Shown piece by piece: positions 16,513 to 25,203 of a stretch of 64,000 nucleotides of DNA (position 1 is its first letter; each line of letters opens with the position of its first letter). This DNA is from Candidatus Palauibacter rhopaloidicola (GTDB lineage Bacteria > Gemmatimonadota > Gemmatimonadetes > Palauibacterales > Palauibacteraceae). Both the position numbers and the translations under genes were made by a program. The notes under the pieces are model-generated. The model did not search any database. It saw only the letters and a list, made by a program, of their open reading frames with translations, and had not been told where the DNA came from. The stretch is from NCBI GenBank assembly GCA_026914155.1, contig JAPPGH010000039.1, positions 62,001 to 126,000 on the forward strand, given 5' to 3'.

Positions 16513-16583
16513 GGGTCGGGGTGTCGGGTCAGCGTCGGGGTCGCGGGGTCCGGGTCGCGGTCGGGGTGACATTGTCGGGGTGG
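16513..16583 (+). other. G-run cluster with quadruplex potential in a divergent gap
   Basis: Between the acyl-CoA dehydrogenase start (16486, minus) and the permease start (16677, plus), the plus strand has at least eight runs of three or four G separated by 2-8 bases. The core GTCGGGGT recurs imperfectly. This could form a G-quadruplex, or may simply be a degenerate tandem repeat. It occupies the place where promoters of both genes should be. No clear -10/-35 pair is seen. Confidence 0.5.
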
Positions 16584-16676
16584 GCCCCAAGATTAGCGGG
16601 CCTTCCGACGGAAACAACGGGCACCGCCAGCGGCACCGCTACCGGCCCGGCGGCTGGCACCTCCAGGGACTCGGGG

Positions 16677-18971
16677 ATGAGCGAACGGCACATGGGGCTC
16701 TACGGCGCGACGTCACTCGGCGTCGGCGCGATCGTGGGGGGCGGGGTCCTCGCGCTCGCAGGCGTCGCGTTCGCGACCGCGGGTCCGGCCGCCATCCTCG
16801 CCTTCGGCCTCAACGGGGGGATCGCGTTCCTCACTGCAATGAGCTTCGCGCGCCTCGCGCGCCGCTTCCCCGAATCCGGTGGCATCTACACATACGCGAA
16901 GAAGGTACTCTCGATCGAGGTCGCCTTCATCGTGGGGTGGGTGGTCTGGTTCGCCTCCATCGTCGCGGGCGTGCTCTACGCGCTGGGTTTCGCGGCGTTC
17001 CTCGTGGAAGGCCTGGAGCGTCTCGCGCCGGCGCTCGGCGTGTCGGCGGACTGGCTCGGACACGGCGGGACGCGGATCGGGCTGTCGATCGCGGCGGTCG
17101 CGGGCTACTCGATCTTCCTCGTCCAGCGCGCCGCCGGCGGAGGCAACGCGGCCACCATCGGAAAGGTCGTCGTGTTCGCGGTGCTCATCGCCGGGGGCCT
17201 CGTGGCCTGGCTCGTCGGTTCCGCCGGTTCTCCCGCCGAGACGCTGGGGCGCCTGAGTCCGTTCGCCCCGGAAGGCGCGCTCGGCCTGCTGCAGGCCATG
17301 GGCTACACCTTCATCGCCCTGCAGGGCTTCGACCTCATCGCCGCCGTGGGAGGGGAGGTCCGCGATTCGGAGCGTACCGTGCCGCGGGCGATGTACTTGT
17401 CTCTCGGAATCGCGCTCGTCGTCTACATCCCCCTGCTCGTCGTCGTCGCGACGGTCGGCGCGCCGCCCGAGGGGATCCAGGCCGCGGCGGAGGCGCACCC
17501 GGAGGAGCTCGTGGCTGTGGCGGCTGAGCGGTTCATGGGTCCGGCCGGGTACTGGCTCGTGATCGGGGCCGGACTCCTGGGGATGCTGTCGGCGCTGCAC
17601 GCGAACCTGTTCGGGGCCTCGCGCGTCGCGTTCTCGATGGCGCGGGACCGGACGCTGCCGCATCACGTGGGCGAGATGCGGGCACGCACGGGGACGCCCG
17701 CCATCGCCGTGGCCGCGACGGGCGCGATGATGATGCTCATCGCCGTCGCGGTGGGGAACGTCGCCGCGGCCGGCGCCGCAGCGAGCCTGATCTTCCTGGT
17801 CTCGTTCGCCATGGTGCACTGGGCCGCGATGCTGGCCCGCCTGCGCTCGGGCCACCCGCGGCCGGCCGCGCTCCCGGTGGTCGGTGCGGCCCTCTGCCTG
17901 GGGCTGGCGATCTTCCAGGCCATCGCCGTGCCGGAGGCGGGGCGCGTCGTCGCGGTGTGGCTCGGACTCGGGGCGGTGCTCTACCTCACGTTCCTCGCGC
18001 CGGGCGCCCGCCTGGCCGACGCGAGCGCCCAGGCCCGGGATCCCGACCTCGCCCGCCTCCGCGGCCGCAGCCCCCTGGTCCTCGTTCCGATCGGGAATCC
18101 CGCCAGCGCGGCGAGCCTCGTCGACGTGGCCACGACCGTGCGGGCCCCGAGCGTCGGGCGGATCCTGTTGCTGTCGGTGATCCCGCGCGAGGGGCGTCCC
18201 GCCGTCTCCCTCGATGCGGTCGTGCGGGATGCCAAGGACATCCTGGGCGAGTCCGTGGGGCGCGGTCTCGAAGGCTCGGTCCCGCCGGAAACGCTGTTCA
18301 CGATCGCGTCGGACGTGTGGGGCGAGATCGCCCGCGTGGCCAACAACCGCACGTGCGAAACGGTGCTCGTGGGCCTGCCGCGACTCTCGGAGCCCGGGGT
18401 GGAGTCACGGCTTGAAGGTCTCATCTCCAGGATCGCCGCGGACGTGGTCATCGTGCGGGCGCCGCCCCGCTGGCGAATCGCGGAGACGCGGCGCGTACTC
18501 GTCCCCGTGAGCGGGCGACGCGACCACAGCGAACTGCGCGCTCGCCTGCTCGGCAGTCTGTCGCGTTCCTCCGAGCCGTGGGTCACGTTCCTGCGCACGC
18601 TCCAAGCCGGCACGCCCGTCGACCAGCGCCAGAGGCTCGAGCGCGGCATCCGCCGACTCGCCAGAGACGAGGCCGCGGGGCCGCATGAGGTGGCCTTCGA
18701 ATACACCGACGAACCCGTCGAACCGTTGGCGAGACTGGGACAGAAAAGCGATCTCGTGGTGATGGGGATGGAACGGCGGGGCCGCGGCGAACCGGCGATC
18801 GGCGACTTCGCCCTGGAGGTGGCCCGGAGGACGGACGTGCCGCTCATCCTCCTCGGTCGGCGACGCCACGCCGGAACGCTCGCCGCGCGCGGCCTCGCGC
18901 AGGCGGTGTCGACGATGCAGAGGCCGGGGCTGGGGCCGGGGCCGAGGCCGGGGCAGGGGTCGGGACCGTGA
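16677..18971 (+). CDS. APC-family amino acid permease with C-terminal universal-stress domains
   Basis: This 764-residue protein starts at ATG 16677; the upstream open frame overlaps the dehydrogenase gene and is rejected. Residues 1 to about 440 are an amino acid/polyamine/organocation transporter with about 12 helices. Helix 1 is GATSLGVGAIVGGGVLALAG, and FPESGGIYTYAKK marks the loop after helix 2. Residues about 460-745 hold two USP-like alpha/beta domains (LVLVPIGNPASAASL and VLVPVSGRRDH; the second ends VPLILLGRR). Fusions of this kind suggest nucleotide or stress control of transport. The last 20 residues are Gly/Pro-rich from a G-rich tract. It overlaps the next transporter gene by four bases (GTGA). 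Confidence 0.88.
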   Translation: MSERHMGLYGATSLGVGAIVGGGVLALAGVAFATAGPAAILAFGLNGGIAFLTAMSFARLARRFPESGGIYTYAKKVLSIEVAFIVGWVVWFASIVAGVLYALGFAAFLVEGLERLAPALGVSADWLGHGGTRIGLSIAAVAGYSIFLVQRAAGGGNAATIGKVVVFAVLIAGGLVAWLVGSAGSPAETLGRLSPFAPEGALGLLQAMGYTFIALQGFDLIAAVGGEVRDSERTVPRAMYLSLGIALVVYIPLLVVVATVGAPPEGIQAAAEAHPEELVAVAAERFMGPAGYWLVIGAGLLGMLSALHANLFGASRVAFSMARDRTLPHHVGEMRARTGTPAIAVAATGAMMMLIAVAVGNVAAAGAAASLIFLVSFAMVHWAAMLARLRSGHPRPAALPVVGAALCLGLAIFQAIAVPEAGRVVAVWLGLGAVLYLTFLAPGARLADASAQARDPDLARLRGRSPLVLVPIGNPASAASLVDVATTVRAPSVGRILLLSVIPREGRPAVSLDAVVRDAKDILGESVGRGLEGSVPPETLFTIASDVWGEIARVANNRTCETVLVGLPRLSEPGVESRLEGLISRIAADVVIVRAPPRWRIAETRRVLVPVSGRRDHSELRARLLGSLSRSSEPWVTFLRTLQAGTPVDQRQRLERGIRRLARDEAAGPHEVAFEYTDEPVEPLARLGQKSDLVVMGMERRGRGEPAIGDFALEVARRTDVPLILLGRRRHAGTLAARGLAQAVSTMQRPGLGPGPRPGQGSGP

Positions 18972-21325
18972 CGGCCGACGTGATCGTTGTCCTCGCCATC
19001 GTCGCGGTGGCGGTCGTCCTCTTCGTCACGGAATGGGTCCGCTACGACGGCGTGGCGCTCATGGTGCTCCTGTCGCTGGCGATCTCCGGCGTCATCCCGA
19101 TGGCCCGCGCCATCGAGGGGTTCGCCAACCCCGCGGTGGTCACGATCGCGGCCGTGCTCGTGCTCAGCGGCGGACTCTACAAGACGGGTGTCGCGAACGT
19201 CGTCGGCGCGCAGGTGTTGCGGCTCGCGGGGGATTCTCCCGTGCGGGTCACGGCGCTGCTGATGCTCACGTCGGGGCTCATGTCGGGGGTGATGAACAAC
19301 ACGGCGGCGGTCGCGCTCCTGATCCCGGTCGTGATCGACATCTCCCGCCGTCTCGGCATGCGCCCGTCCCGGCTGCTGATCCCGCTTTCCTTCGCCGCGC
19401 TCCTCGGCGGCATGACGACCCTGATCGGAACGGGGCCGAACATCCTCCTCTCGAGCATACTCGAGCGCATGGGGCAGGGGGGATTCGGTTTCTTCGCCTT
19501 CACCCCCGTCGGCGCGACTGCGCTCACCCTCGGGGTCCTGTACGTGGTCCTCGCGGGGAGGCACTTCCTTCCGGACCGGTCCACCGGGGACGACGAAGGG
19601 GGCGACGAGATCGACCTCACCGGCCGCTACCATTTCGCCGAGTCGCTGCTCACGCTCCGGATTCCGTCCGACTCGGCACTCGACGGGTGCTCGCTCGTCG
19701 AGGCACGGCTCGGGCAGGCGCTCGGGTACGACCTCCTGGCCGTGCGCCGCAAAGGGCACCTCGTGCGGGCCCCGGAGCGGGACTTCCGGCTTCGAAGCGG
19801 CGACGTGCTCATCGTCGAAGGGCGGATCGAGGCGCTCGAACGCCTGCGCGCCTGGGGTCGCCTCGTCAGGCACAGGGAATCGGAAGACGCGCTGGGACGT
19901 CTCGTGAAGGACTCGACGGTGCTGGCCGAAGTCGAGATCGCCGGGAAGTCGGACCTCGTCGGCAGCACGGTTCAACGCATCGATTTCCGCAACCGTTTCC
20001 AGGCCCATGTCGTCGCCATCCGGCGCGGCGGACAGGTGCTGGCCGGCTCGTTCCAGACGGTGCAACTCGAGGCGGGGGACGCACTTCTCCTGCTCGGCCG
20101 CGAGGACCAACTCCAGCAACTCCGCTACGCGACGGAGTTCTCATCCGTCGGCTGGACGGACATCGGCTCCGCTACCGAGGAGTACGAACTGTACCGATGG
20201 TTGATGCGGCTCCACATCCCGGACGGGTCCTGGCTGGACGGGCGGACGCTCGCGGCCTCCCGTCTGCGGGGCGCCTTCGATCTCACGGTGCTGGAGATCG
20301 AGCGCGACGGCGGCGACATCGCCCTGCCGCACGCCTCGGAGAGGATGCGGGCGGGCGACCGCCTCATCGTCGAGGGGGCCCCGGCCTGCTTCGCCGTGCT
20401 GGAGGCGCTGCAGGAGCTGGTCACGGTGGATGAACGACCCTCCGTGGGCGAGCTGGAGTCGGAGGACGTCGGGTTCGCCGAGGTCACGCTGGCTCCGAGT
20501 TCCGACCTGGTGGGGAAGACGCTGCGCGAGGTCCTCTTCCGGGAGTCCTACGGACTGAACCTCCTCTCGATCTTCCGCGGGGGACGGGCCTTTCACTCGA
20601 ACCTCCGCATCTCGAGCATGGCGCTCGAGTTCGGGGACGCGCTCCTCGTCTACGGCAACCGGAAGAAGATCGCGCTGCTCGCCCGCGACCCGCGCTTCCT
20701 CGTCCTCCACGGACAGCTCCACGAGGTGTTCCGCGTCCACAAGGCGTGGATCGCCAGTGGGGTCATGGTGGGGTTCATCCTTGCGGCCTCCCTGAACCTG
20801 CTCCCCGTGTACATCGCCGCGCTGCTCGGGGCGCTCCTGATGGTGTGTACGGGGTGCGTGAAGGGGAACGAGGTCTACACCTTCGTCGAATGGCGGGTCG
20901 TCATGCTCCTTGGGGGGATGCTGGCGCTCGGTCTCGCGATGGAGGACTCCGGGACGGCGGAACTCATCGCCCGTGAAGTCGTGGGCCGGGCGGCGGAGAT
21001 GGGACCGCGGGTGCTCATCGCGAGCCTCTTCCTCATCTGCGCGCTCGCGGCGCAGTTCGTCCCCACCTCGGCGGTGGCCGTGCTCGTCGCGCCGATCGCG
21101 CTCAGCGCCGCGACCGAACTGGATCTCTCGGCGCGGGCGCTGCTCATGGTCGTGGCGGTGGGCTCCTCGTGCGCCTTCCTGAGCCCCTTCGGCCACCCGG
21201 TGAACCTGCTCGTGATGGGCGTGGGCGGCTACAAGGTCGTGGACTACACGAAGGTCGGCGCGCCGCTCTTCCTGCTCATGCTGATGATGGTCGTCTTCTT
21301 CCTCCCCATCGTCTGGCCGCTGTAG
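18968..21325 (+). CDS. SLC13/DASS-type transporter with four RCK_C (TrkA-C) domains
   Basis: This 785-residue protein starts at GTG 18968. The N-terminal membrane half (1-195) has VMNNTAAVALLIPVV and TLIGTGPNILLSS, typical of SLC13/DASS anion transporters. Residues about 210-590 contain four beta-rich RCK_C units, each ending in a GD.L.V.G/Y pattern (for example GDVLIVEG, GDALLLLG, GDRLIVEG, GDALLVYG). The C-terminal membrane half (600-785) has the second AAQFVPTSAVAVLVAP motif. RCK_C domains bind ligands such as nucleotides and gate transport. Substrate could be sulfate, a dicarboxylate or another anion. It is translationally coupled to the APC-USP gene. Confidence 0.88.
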   Translation: MTADVIVVLAIVAVAVVLFVTEWVRYDGVALMVLLSLAISGVIPMARAIEGFANPAVVTIAAVLVLSGGLYKTGVANVVGAQVLRLAGDSPVRVTALLMLTSGLMSGVMNNTAAVALLIPVVIDISRRLGMRPSRLLIPLSFAALLGGMTTLIGTGPNILLSSILERMGQGGFGFFAFTPVGATALTLGVLYVVLAGRHFLPDRSTGDDEGGDEIDLTGRYHFAESLLTLRIPSDSALDGCSLVEARLGQALGYDLLAVRRKGHLVRAPERDFRLRSGDVLIVEGRIEALERLRAWGRLVRHRESEDALGRLVKDSTVLAEVEIAGKSDLVGSTVQRIDFRNRFQAHVVAIRRGGQVLAGSFQTVQLEAGDALLLLGREDQLQQLRYATEFSSVGWTDIGSATEEYELYRWLMRLHIPDGSWLDGRTLAASRLRGAFDLTVLEIERDGGDIALPHASERMRAGDRLIVEGAPACFAVLEALQELVTVDERPSVGELESEDVGFAEVTLAPSSDLVGKTLREVLFRESYGLNLLSIFRGGRAFHSNLRISSMALEFGDALLVYGNRKKIALLARDPRFLVLHGQLHEVFRVHKAWIASGVMVGFILAASLNLLPVYIAALLGALLMVCTGCVKGNEVYTFVEWRVVMLLGGMLALGLAMEDSGTAELIAREVVGRAAEMGPRVLIASLFLICALAAQFVPTSAVAVLVAPIALSAATELDLSARALLMVVAVGSSCAFLSPFGHPVNLLVMGVGGYKVVDYTKVGAPLFLLMLMMVVFFLPIVWPL

Positions 21326-21370
21326 GCAGGCGGGGGGCCGCGCGAGATGGAGCGCGCGAGATGGCCTGCC
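21325..21370. terminator. Possible weak bidirectional terminator with an internal 14-bp-period repeat
   Basis: GGCAGGC (21325-21331) and GCCTGCC (21364-21370) are a perfect 7-bp inverted pair between two convergent genes. The loop contains CGCGCGAGATGG twice (21339-21350 and 21353-21364) at a 14-bp period. There is no T-tract, so an intrinsic terminator is only a suggestion. Confidence 0.3.
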
Positions 21371-21389
21371 CGGGGTCGATCGGGCGTTT

Positions 21390-23384
21390 TCAGTCGAGGT
21401 GGGCGAGTTCGGTTTCGATGCGCTCCCAGGCGCCGATGAGTTCGTCGAGTTCGCTCTGCCGGGAGGCGCGTTCGGTTTCGAGCGTGCGGACGTCCTCGAC
21501 GGGGGTGTCGGCGTAGAAGGCGGGGTCGGCGAAGACACCGTCGATTTCGGCGAGGCGCGTCTCGGCCGCCTGGATCCGCTTCGTAACGTCGTTCAGTTTC
21601 TTCCGTAGCGAGCCGCCCCGGTAGCGGTTCCGATTGCCCCGTGCGATGCCCGCGTCGGCGCCACGGCGTGGGTCTCTCCGGGCGGACAGGTTGCCGGCCG
21701 CGCGAGTCTCGGCTTCGGTGGCGCGGGCGGCGCGCTTCTCTCTCCGGGCCTTGAGGACGACGGTGTCGACATCGAGGTGGTCGTCCCCGCAGTAGTGGAC
21801 GTACTCCTCGTAGCTTCCGCGGAAGTCGCGGATCCCATCCTCGGAGATCTCGACGATGCGGGTCGCGAGCTGCGAGACGAACCAGCGGTCGTGCGAGACG
21901 AGGATGAGCGTGCCGTCGTAGCTACGGAGGGCTTCGACCAGCGACTCGATGGATTCGAGGTCGAGGTGGTTCGTGGGTTCGTCGAGGACGAGGACGTTGG
22001 GTCGCTCGATCGCCATCCGGCAGAAGACGAGGCGGGCGGCCTCGCCGCCGGAGAGGTTGCCGACCCGCTTCTTCGCGTCGTCGCCGGAGAAGAGCACGCG
22101 CCCCATCTCGCCGCGCACGAACCCGAGCGTCCGGCCGGCGCAGAAACCCGCGATCCAGTCCTCGGCCGTCTGCCCCGGCGAATCGAAGCGGGCCTCCTGG
22201 TCCTGCGCGAAATAGCTCGGGTGCGTTTCGTAGCCCCACGAGACGCGGCCGGCGTCGGATTCGAGTTCGCCCATGACGATCTTGAGCAGGGTGGATTTCC
22301 CGATCCCGTTGGGGCCCATGATCGCCATGCGGTCCCCGCGCTCGAGGGTGAGATCGACGCCGTGCAGGACCTCGTTCAGCTCTTCACCGTCCCCGAACGC
22401 CTTCTTCACGTCTTCGACGCCGAGAACGGTACGGCCGCTCGGACGGCGGGACTCGAAGCGGAAGTTCGGATAGCGGCGCGAGGAGACGGGGAGCGGCTGC
22501 AGCGCCTCCGCCCGCTTCTCTATGAGACGCAGCTTGCTCTGGGCCTGCCGCGCCTTGCTCGCCTTGGCCCGGAAGCGGTCGACGAACTGTCGGTGGTGGG
22601 CGATCTCGCGCTCGCGGTTCGCGAGTTCCTTCTCCCGTCTCTCCTGGTCCTCCCTCTTTCGGATCAGATAGTCGTCATAGTTGCCCTTGTACGCGGTGAC
22701 CGTCTCATAGTCGATGTCGAGAATGTGCGTGGCGATATTGTCGAGAAAACGGTGGTCGTGGGAGATGACGACCATCGCTCCCTTGAACTCCCGCAGAAAC
22801 TTCTCGAGCCAGCGGATGGAGAGGATGTCGAGGTGGTTCGTCGGCTCGTCGAGAAGGAGGACGTCGGGCGCGCCGGCGAGCGCCTGGGCGAGCAGCACGC
22901 GGAGCTTGAACCCGCCGGAGAGGGTGGAGAGCGGACGGCGGTGGATCTCGGTCGGGAAGCCGAGGCCCTCGAGGATCTCGCCCGCGCGGGCCTCGGCCGT
23001 GTAGCCGTCGTGGCGCTGGAAGGTTTCCTCGAGTTCGGAGAAGCGGTCGGCGTCGAAGTCTCCGTCTTCCGCCTCGATCAGCGCCTCCCGTTCGACCATG
23101 GCGCGCCACAGGTCCGGGTTCCCCATCAGGGTGGCGCCGAGGATCTCCTCCTCGTCGTGGAGGAAGTGGTCCTGGCGCAGGACGCCGACCTGGAGGCGCT
23201 TCGGGATGGTGACGGATCCCTCCGTCGCGTCCTCGGAGCCGCCGAGGATGTTGAGGAGCGTGGTCTTGCCGGATCCGTTCGCCCCCACGAGGCCGTAGCA
23301 CTCGCCGGGGTTGAGGAGGAACGTCGCGTCGCGGAAGAGGACCTGGCCGCCGAACGCCTTTCCGAGGCCGGAGACGGTGATCAT
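21390..23384 (-). CDS. ABC-F family ATPase (Uup/YheS-like)
   Basis: This 664-residue soluble protein has two ABC ATPase domains and no membrane segments. The first has Walker A GANGSGKTT (about 34-42), signature LSGGFK and Walker B VLLLDEPTNHLD. The second has GPNGIGKST (about 350), LSGGEAAR and VLVLDEPTNHLD. Between them is the charged ABC-F linker (REDQERREKELANRERE to LIEKRAEAL) that contacts the ribosome. A C-terminal coiled coil (about 590-664) resembles that of Uup/YheS. Proteins of this group act on translating ribosomes. Whether this one is a housekeeping factor or gives antibiotic protection cannot be told. It is convergent with the SLC13 gene. Confidence 0.92.
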   Translation of the reverse strand: MITVSGLGKAFGGQVLFRDATFLLNPGECYGLVGANGSGKTTLLNILGGSEDATEGSVTIPKRLQVGVLRQDHFLHDEEEILGATLMGNPDLWRAMVEREALIEAEDGDFDADRFSELEETFQRHDGYTAEARAGEILEGLGFPTEIHRRPLSTLSGGFKLRVLLAQALAGAPDVLLLDEPTNHLDILSIRWLEKFLREFKGAMVVISHDHRFLDNIATHILDIDYETVTAYKGNYDDYLIRKREDQERREKELANREREIAHHRQFVDRFRAKASKARQAQSKLRLIEKRAEALQPLPVSSRRYPNFRFESRRPSGRTVLGVEDVKKAFGDGEELNEVLHGVDLTLERGDRMAIMGPNGIGKSTLLKIVMGELESDAGRVSWGYETHPSYFAQDQEARFDSPGQTAEDWIAGFCAGRTLGFVRGEMGRVLFSGDDAKKRVGNLSGGEAARLVFCRMAIERPNVLVLDEPTNHLDLESIESLVEALRSYDGTLILVSHDRWFVSQLATRIVEISEDGIRDFRGSYEEYVHYCGDDHLDVDTVVLKARREKRAARATEAETRAAGNLSARRDPRRGADAGIARGNRNRYRGGSLRKKLNDVTKRIQAAETRLAEIDGVFADPAFYADTPVEDVRTLETERASRQSELDELIGAWERIETELAHLD

Positions 23385-23412
23385 GGCTGGAGTGGCGCGG
23401 GCGGGCTGTGGG

Positions 23413-25203
23413 TCAGCAGGACACGCAGTTGTGGTTGTTTTTCGAGCCGAGGCTCTCGAGCAGGGCGACGGCCTCGGGGAAGGGCTGGGTGCGCTGGTAG
23501 GGGCCGTTCGCCATGTCGGCGGTGGTCTGGCCGACGCGGCTCACGGCGGTCGGGTCCGCGCCGTGCTCGACGAGGAAGCGGATGACCTCGAGGTCGCCGC
23601 GCGAGGCCGCGTTGTGGAGCGGCGTGTAGCCCTCGTCGTCGCGCTGGTTCACGTCGGCGCCGAGCTCCTCCACGAGATAGCGGATGGCCGGCAGCCAGCC
23701 GTCCGGGACGTAGCGGTGGGCGTTGCTGGGGAAGCCCTGGCCGTAGCCGATGCCGGTCGCGGCGTGGATGGGGTAGTCGGCGGGGCCGCCCACGGGCACG
23801 GGAGGGACGCCGGACAGGTCGCGCTTCTCGCGGTCCCAGGCCGGGAGTCGGCGCGGGGGCACCTTGATCGTGGCGAGGTGGGGGTCGGCGCCGTACTCGA
23901 CGAGAAGCTTCATCGCCTCCACGTCCAGCGAGTATGCGGCGCGCCAGAAGGGGGTCGCGCCCTTCAGGTCGATCTGCAGGAGGTCGAAGTTGTACGACAC
24001 CCACCACAGGTGCTTCTCGAGACGCGCATTGGGATCCACCCCCGCGTCGAGCAGGCGGCGCATGACGTCGAGATAGCCGTGCCGCTGCTGCCCGTAGGCG
24101 TGCTGCTGCGGGTAGCGCGATTTCGGCGCCCAGTGGGCGTTGAGGGCGGCGAAGAGCGGCGTCGCGCCGGCGGCGGAGGCGAGTTGGGGATCGGCCCCGG
24201 CCTCCAACAATTCCATGGCGAGGTCGAAGTGGCCGTTGATCATCGCGATGAGCATGGGGCTCGTACGGTCGCCGCCGCTCACCTGGTCGATGTCCGCGCC
24301 GCCCCAGATGAGCGCGCGCACGGTGCCGGCGTGCCCTTCGCGTGCGGCGTGAAGCAGGGCCGTCATGCCGCCGTGGCCGCCGATCAGGTCGCCGTAGCCG
24401 AGCGGCTCGGGCTCCTCGATCGGGCGCTCGTAACCCTCTTCGTCCTCCACGACAGGACGCGCGCCCGAGACTTCCGCGCCGGCGACCAGGGGCTTGTCGG
24501 ACGGCGCGGGGCGCGGTGGCACCGGAGGTTCGGGCTCGCCGCGCATCCGCGCGCTGCGGGCGCGGCGGTCGGCCTGCGACCACTCGGTCACGGCCGTGAT
24601 GTCGGTCACCCACGTCGCGAGGGCGGGATCCGCGCCGCCGTCGAGCAGCGCGCGCGCGGCGGCTTCCCGGCCGAGCGCCGCGGCGTACATGAGCGGCGTC
24701 TGGCCCCAGCGCGCCTCCCGGACGTCGGCGTCGCCGCCGTGCTCCAGGAGCAGGCGAACGGCGTCCGCGCTGCCCGCGGCGGCGGCGAGGTGCAGCGGGG
24801 TCGCGCCGCCTACGTCTTCGGTGGTCGCGGTCTGCTCCGCGCCGCCGTCGAGCAGGAGGCGCACGACCGGCGCGCTGCCGACTTCGCTCGCGAGGTGCAG
24901 CGGCGTGTAGGCGCCGATGCGGGTGATGGCGCCGACATCCGCGCCCGCCTCGAGCAGCAGCCCGGCCAGGTCGGCGCTGGCGGCGCGCGCCGCCCAGTGG
25001 AGCGCGGTCATGCCGTCGCCCTGCGGCGCGTTCACGTCCGCGCCATCGGAGAGGAGCGCCCGCACGGCGGCGAGATCGCCCGTCATCGCGGCGTCGGCGA
25101 CCGGCGAATCGGGCGAGAGCGCGCCGCTCAGAAGTACCGCCAGCAGCGCGACCGCCGGCGGCTTCATGGCCGCGGCCATCCGGCGGCGCCTGTCCCGCTT
25201 CAC
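23413..25203 (-). CDS. Secreted ankyrin-repeat protein with C-terminal CVSC motif
   Basis: This 596-residue protein starts at GTG 25203, overlapping the DUF1552 stop by four bases (GTGA). After a basic N-terminus and a hydrophobic signal (about 13-31) come at least ten ankyrin repeats, for example DGMTALHWAARA, TPLHLASEVG, TPLHLAAAAGS, TPLMYAAALG and YTPLHNAASRGDLEV. An insert around residues 195-250 is Pro/charged-rich. The chain ends with NHNCVSC, two cysteines at the extreme C-terminus that could bind metal or haem or form disulfides. Ankyrin proteins mediate protein contacts. Here it is the third gene of a coupled DUF1592-DUF1552-ankyrin operon, so its partners are probably those products. 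Confidence 0.88.
   Translation of the reverse strand: MKRDRRRRMAAAMKPPAVALLAVLLSGALSPDSPVADAAMTGDLAAVRALLSDGADVNAPQGDGMTALHWAARAASADLAGLLLEAGADVGAITRIGAYTPLHLASEVGSAPVVRLLLDGGAEQTATTEDVGGATPLHLAAAAGSADAVRLLLEHGGDADVREARWGQTPLMYAAALGREAAARALLDGGADPALATWVTDITAVTEWSQADRRARSARMRGEPEPPVPPRPAPSDKPLVAGAEVSGARPVVEDEEGYERPIEEPEPLGYGDLIGGHGGMTALLHAAREGHAGTVRALIWGGADIDQVSGGDRTSPMLIAMINGHFDLAMELLEAGADPQLASAAGATPLFAALNAHWAPKSRYPQQHAYGQQRHGYLDVMRRLLDAGVDPNARLEKHLWWVSYNFDLLQIDLKGATPFWRAAYSLDVEAMKLLVEYGADPHLATIKVPPRRLPAWDREKRDLSGVPPVPVGGPADYPIHAATGIGYGQGFPSNAHRYVPDGWLPAIRYLVEELGADVNQRDDEGYTPLHNAASRGDLEVIRFLVEHGADPTAVSRVGQTTADMANGPYQRTQPFPEAVALLESLGSKNNHNCVSC

Noticed and set aside
21777..23585. Long plus-strand open frame opposite the ABC-F gene
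   Set aside because: Val/Glu/Arg-rich antisense shadow; the minus-strand Walker and signature motifs are complete.
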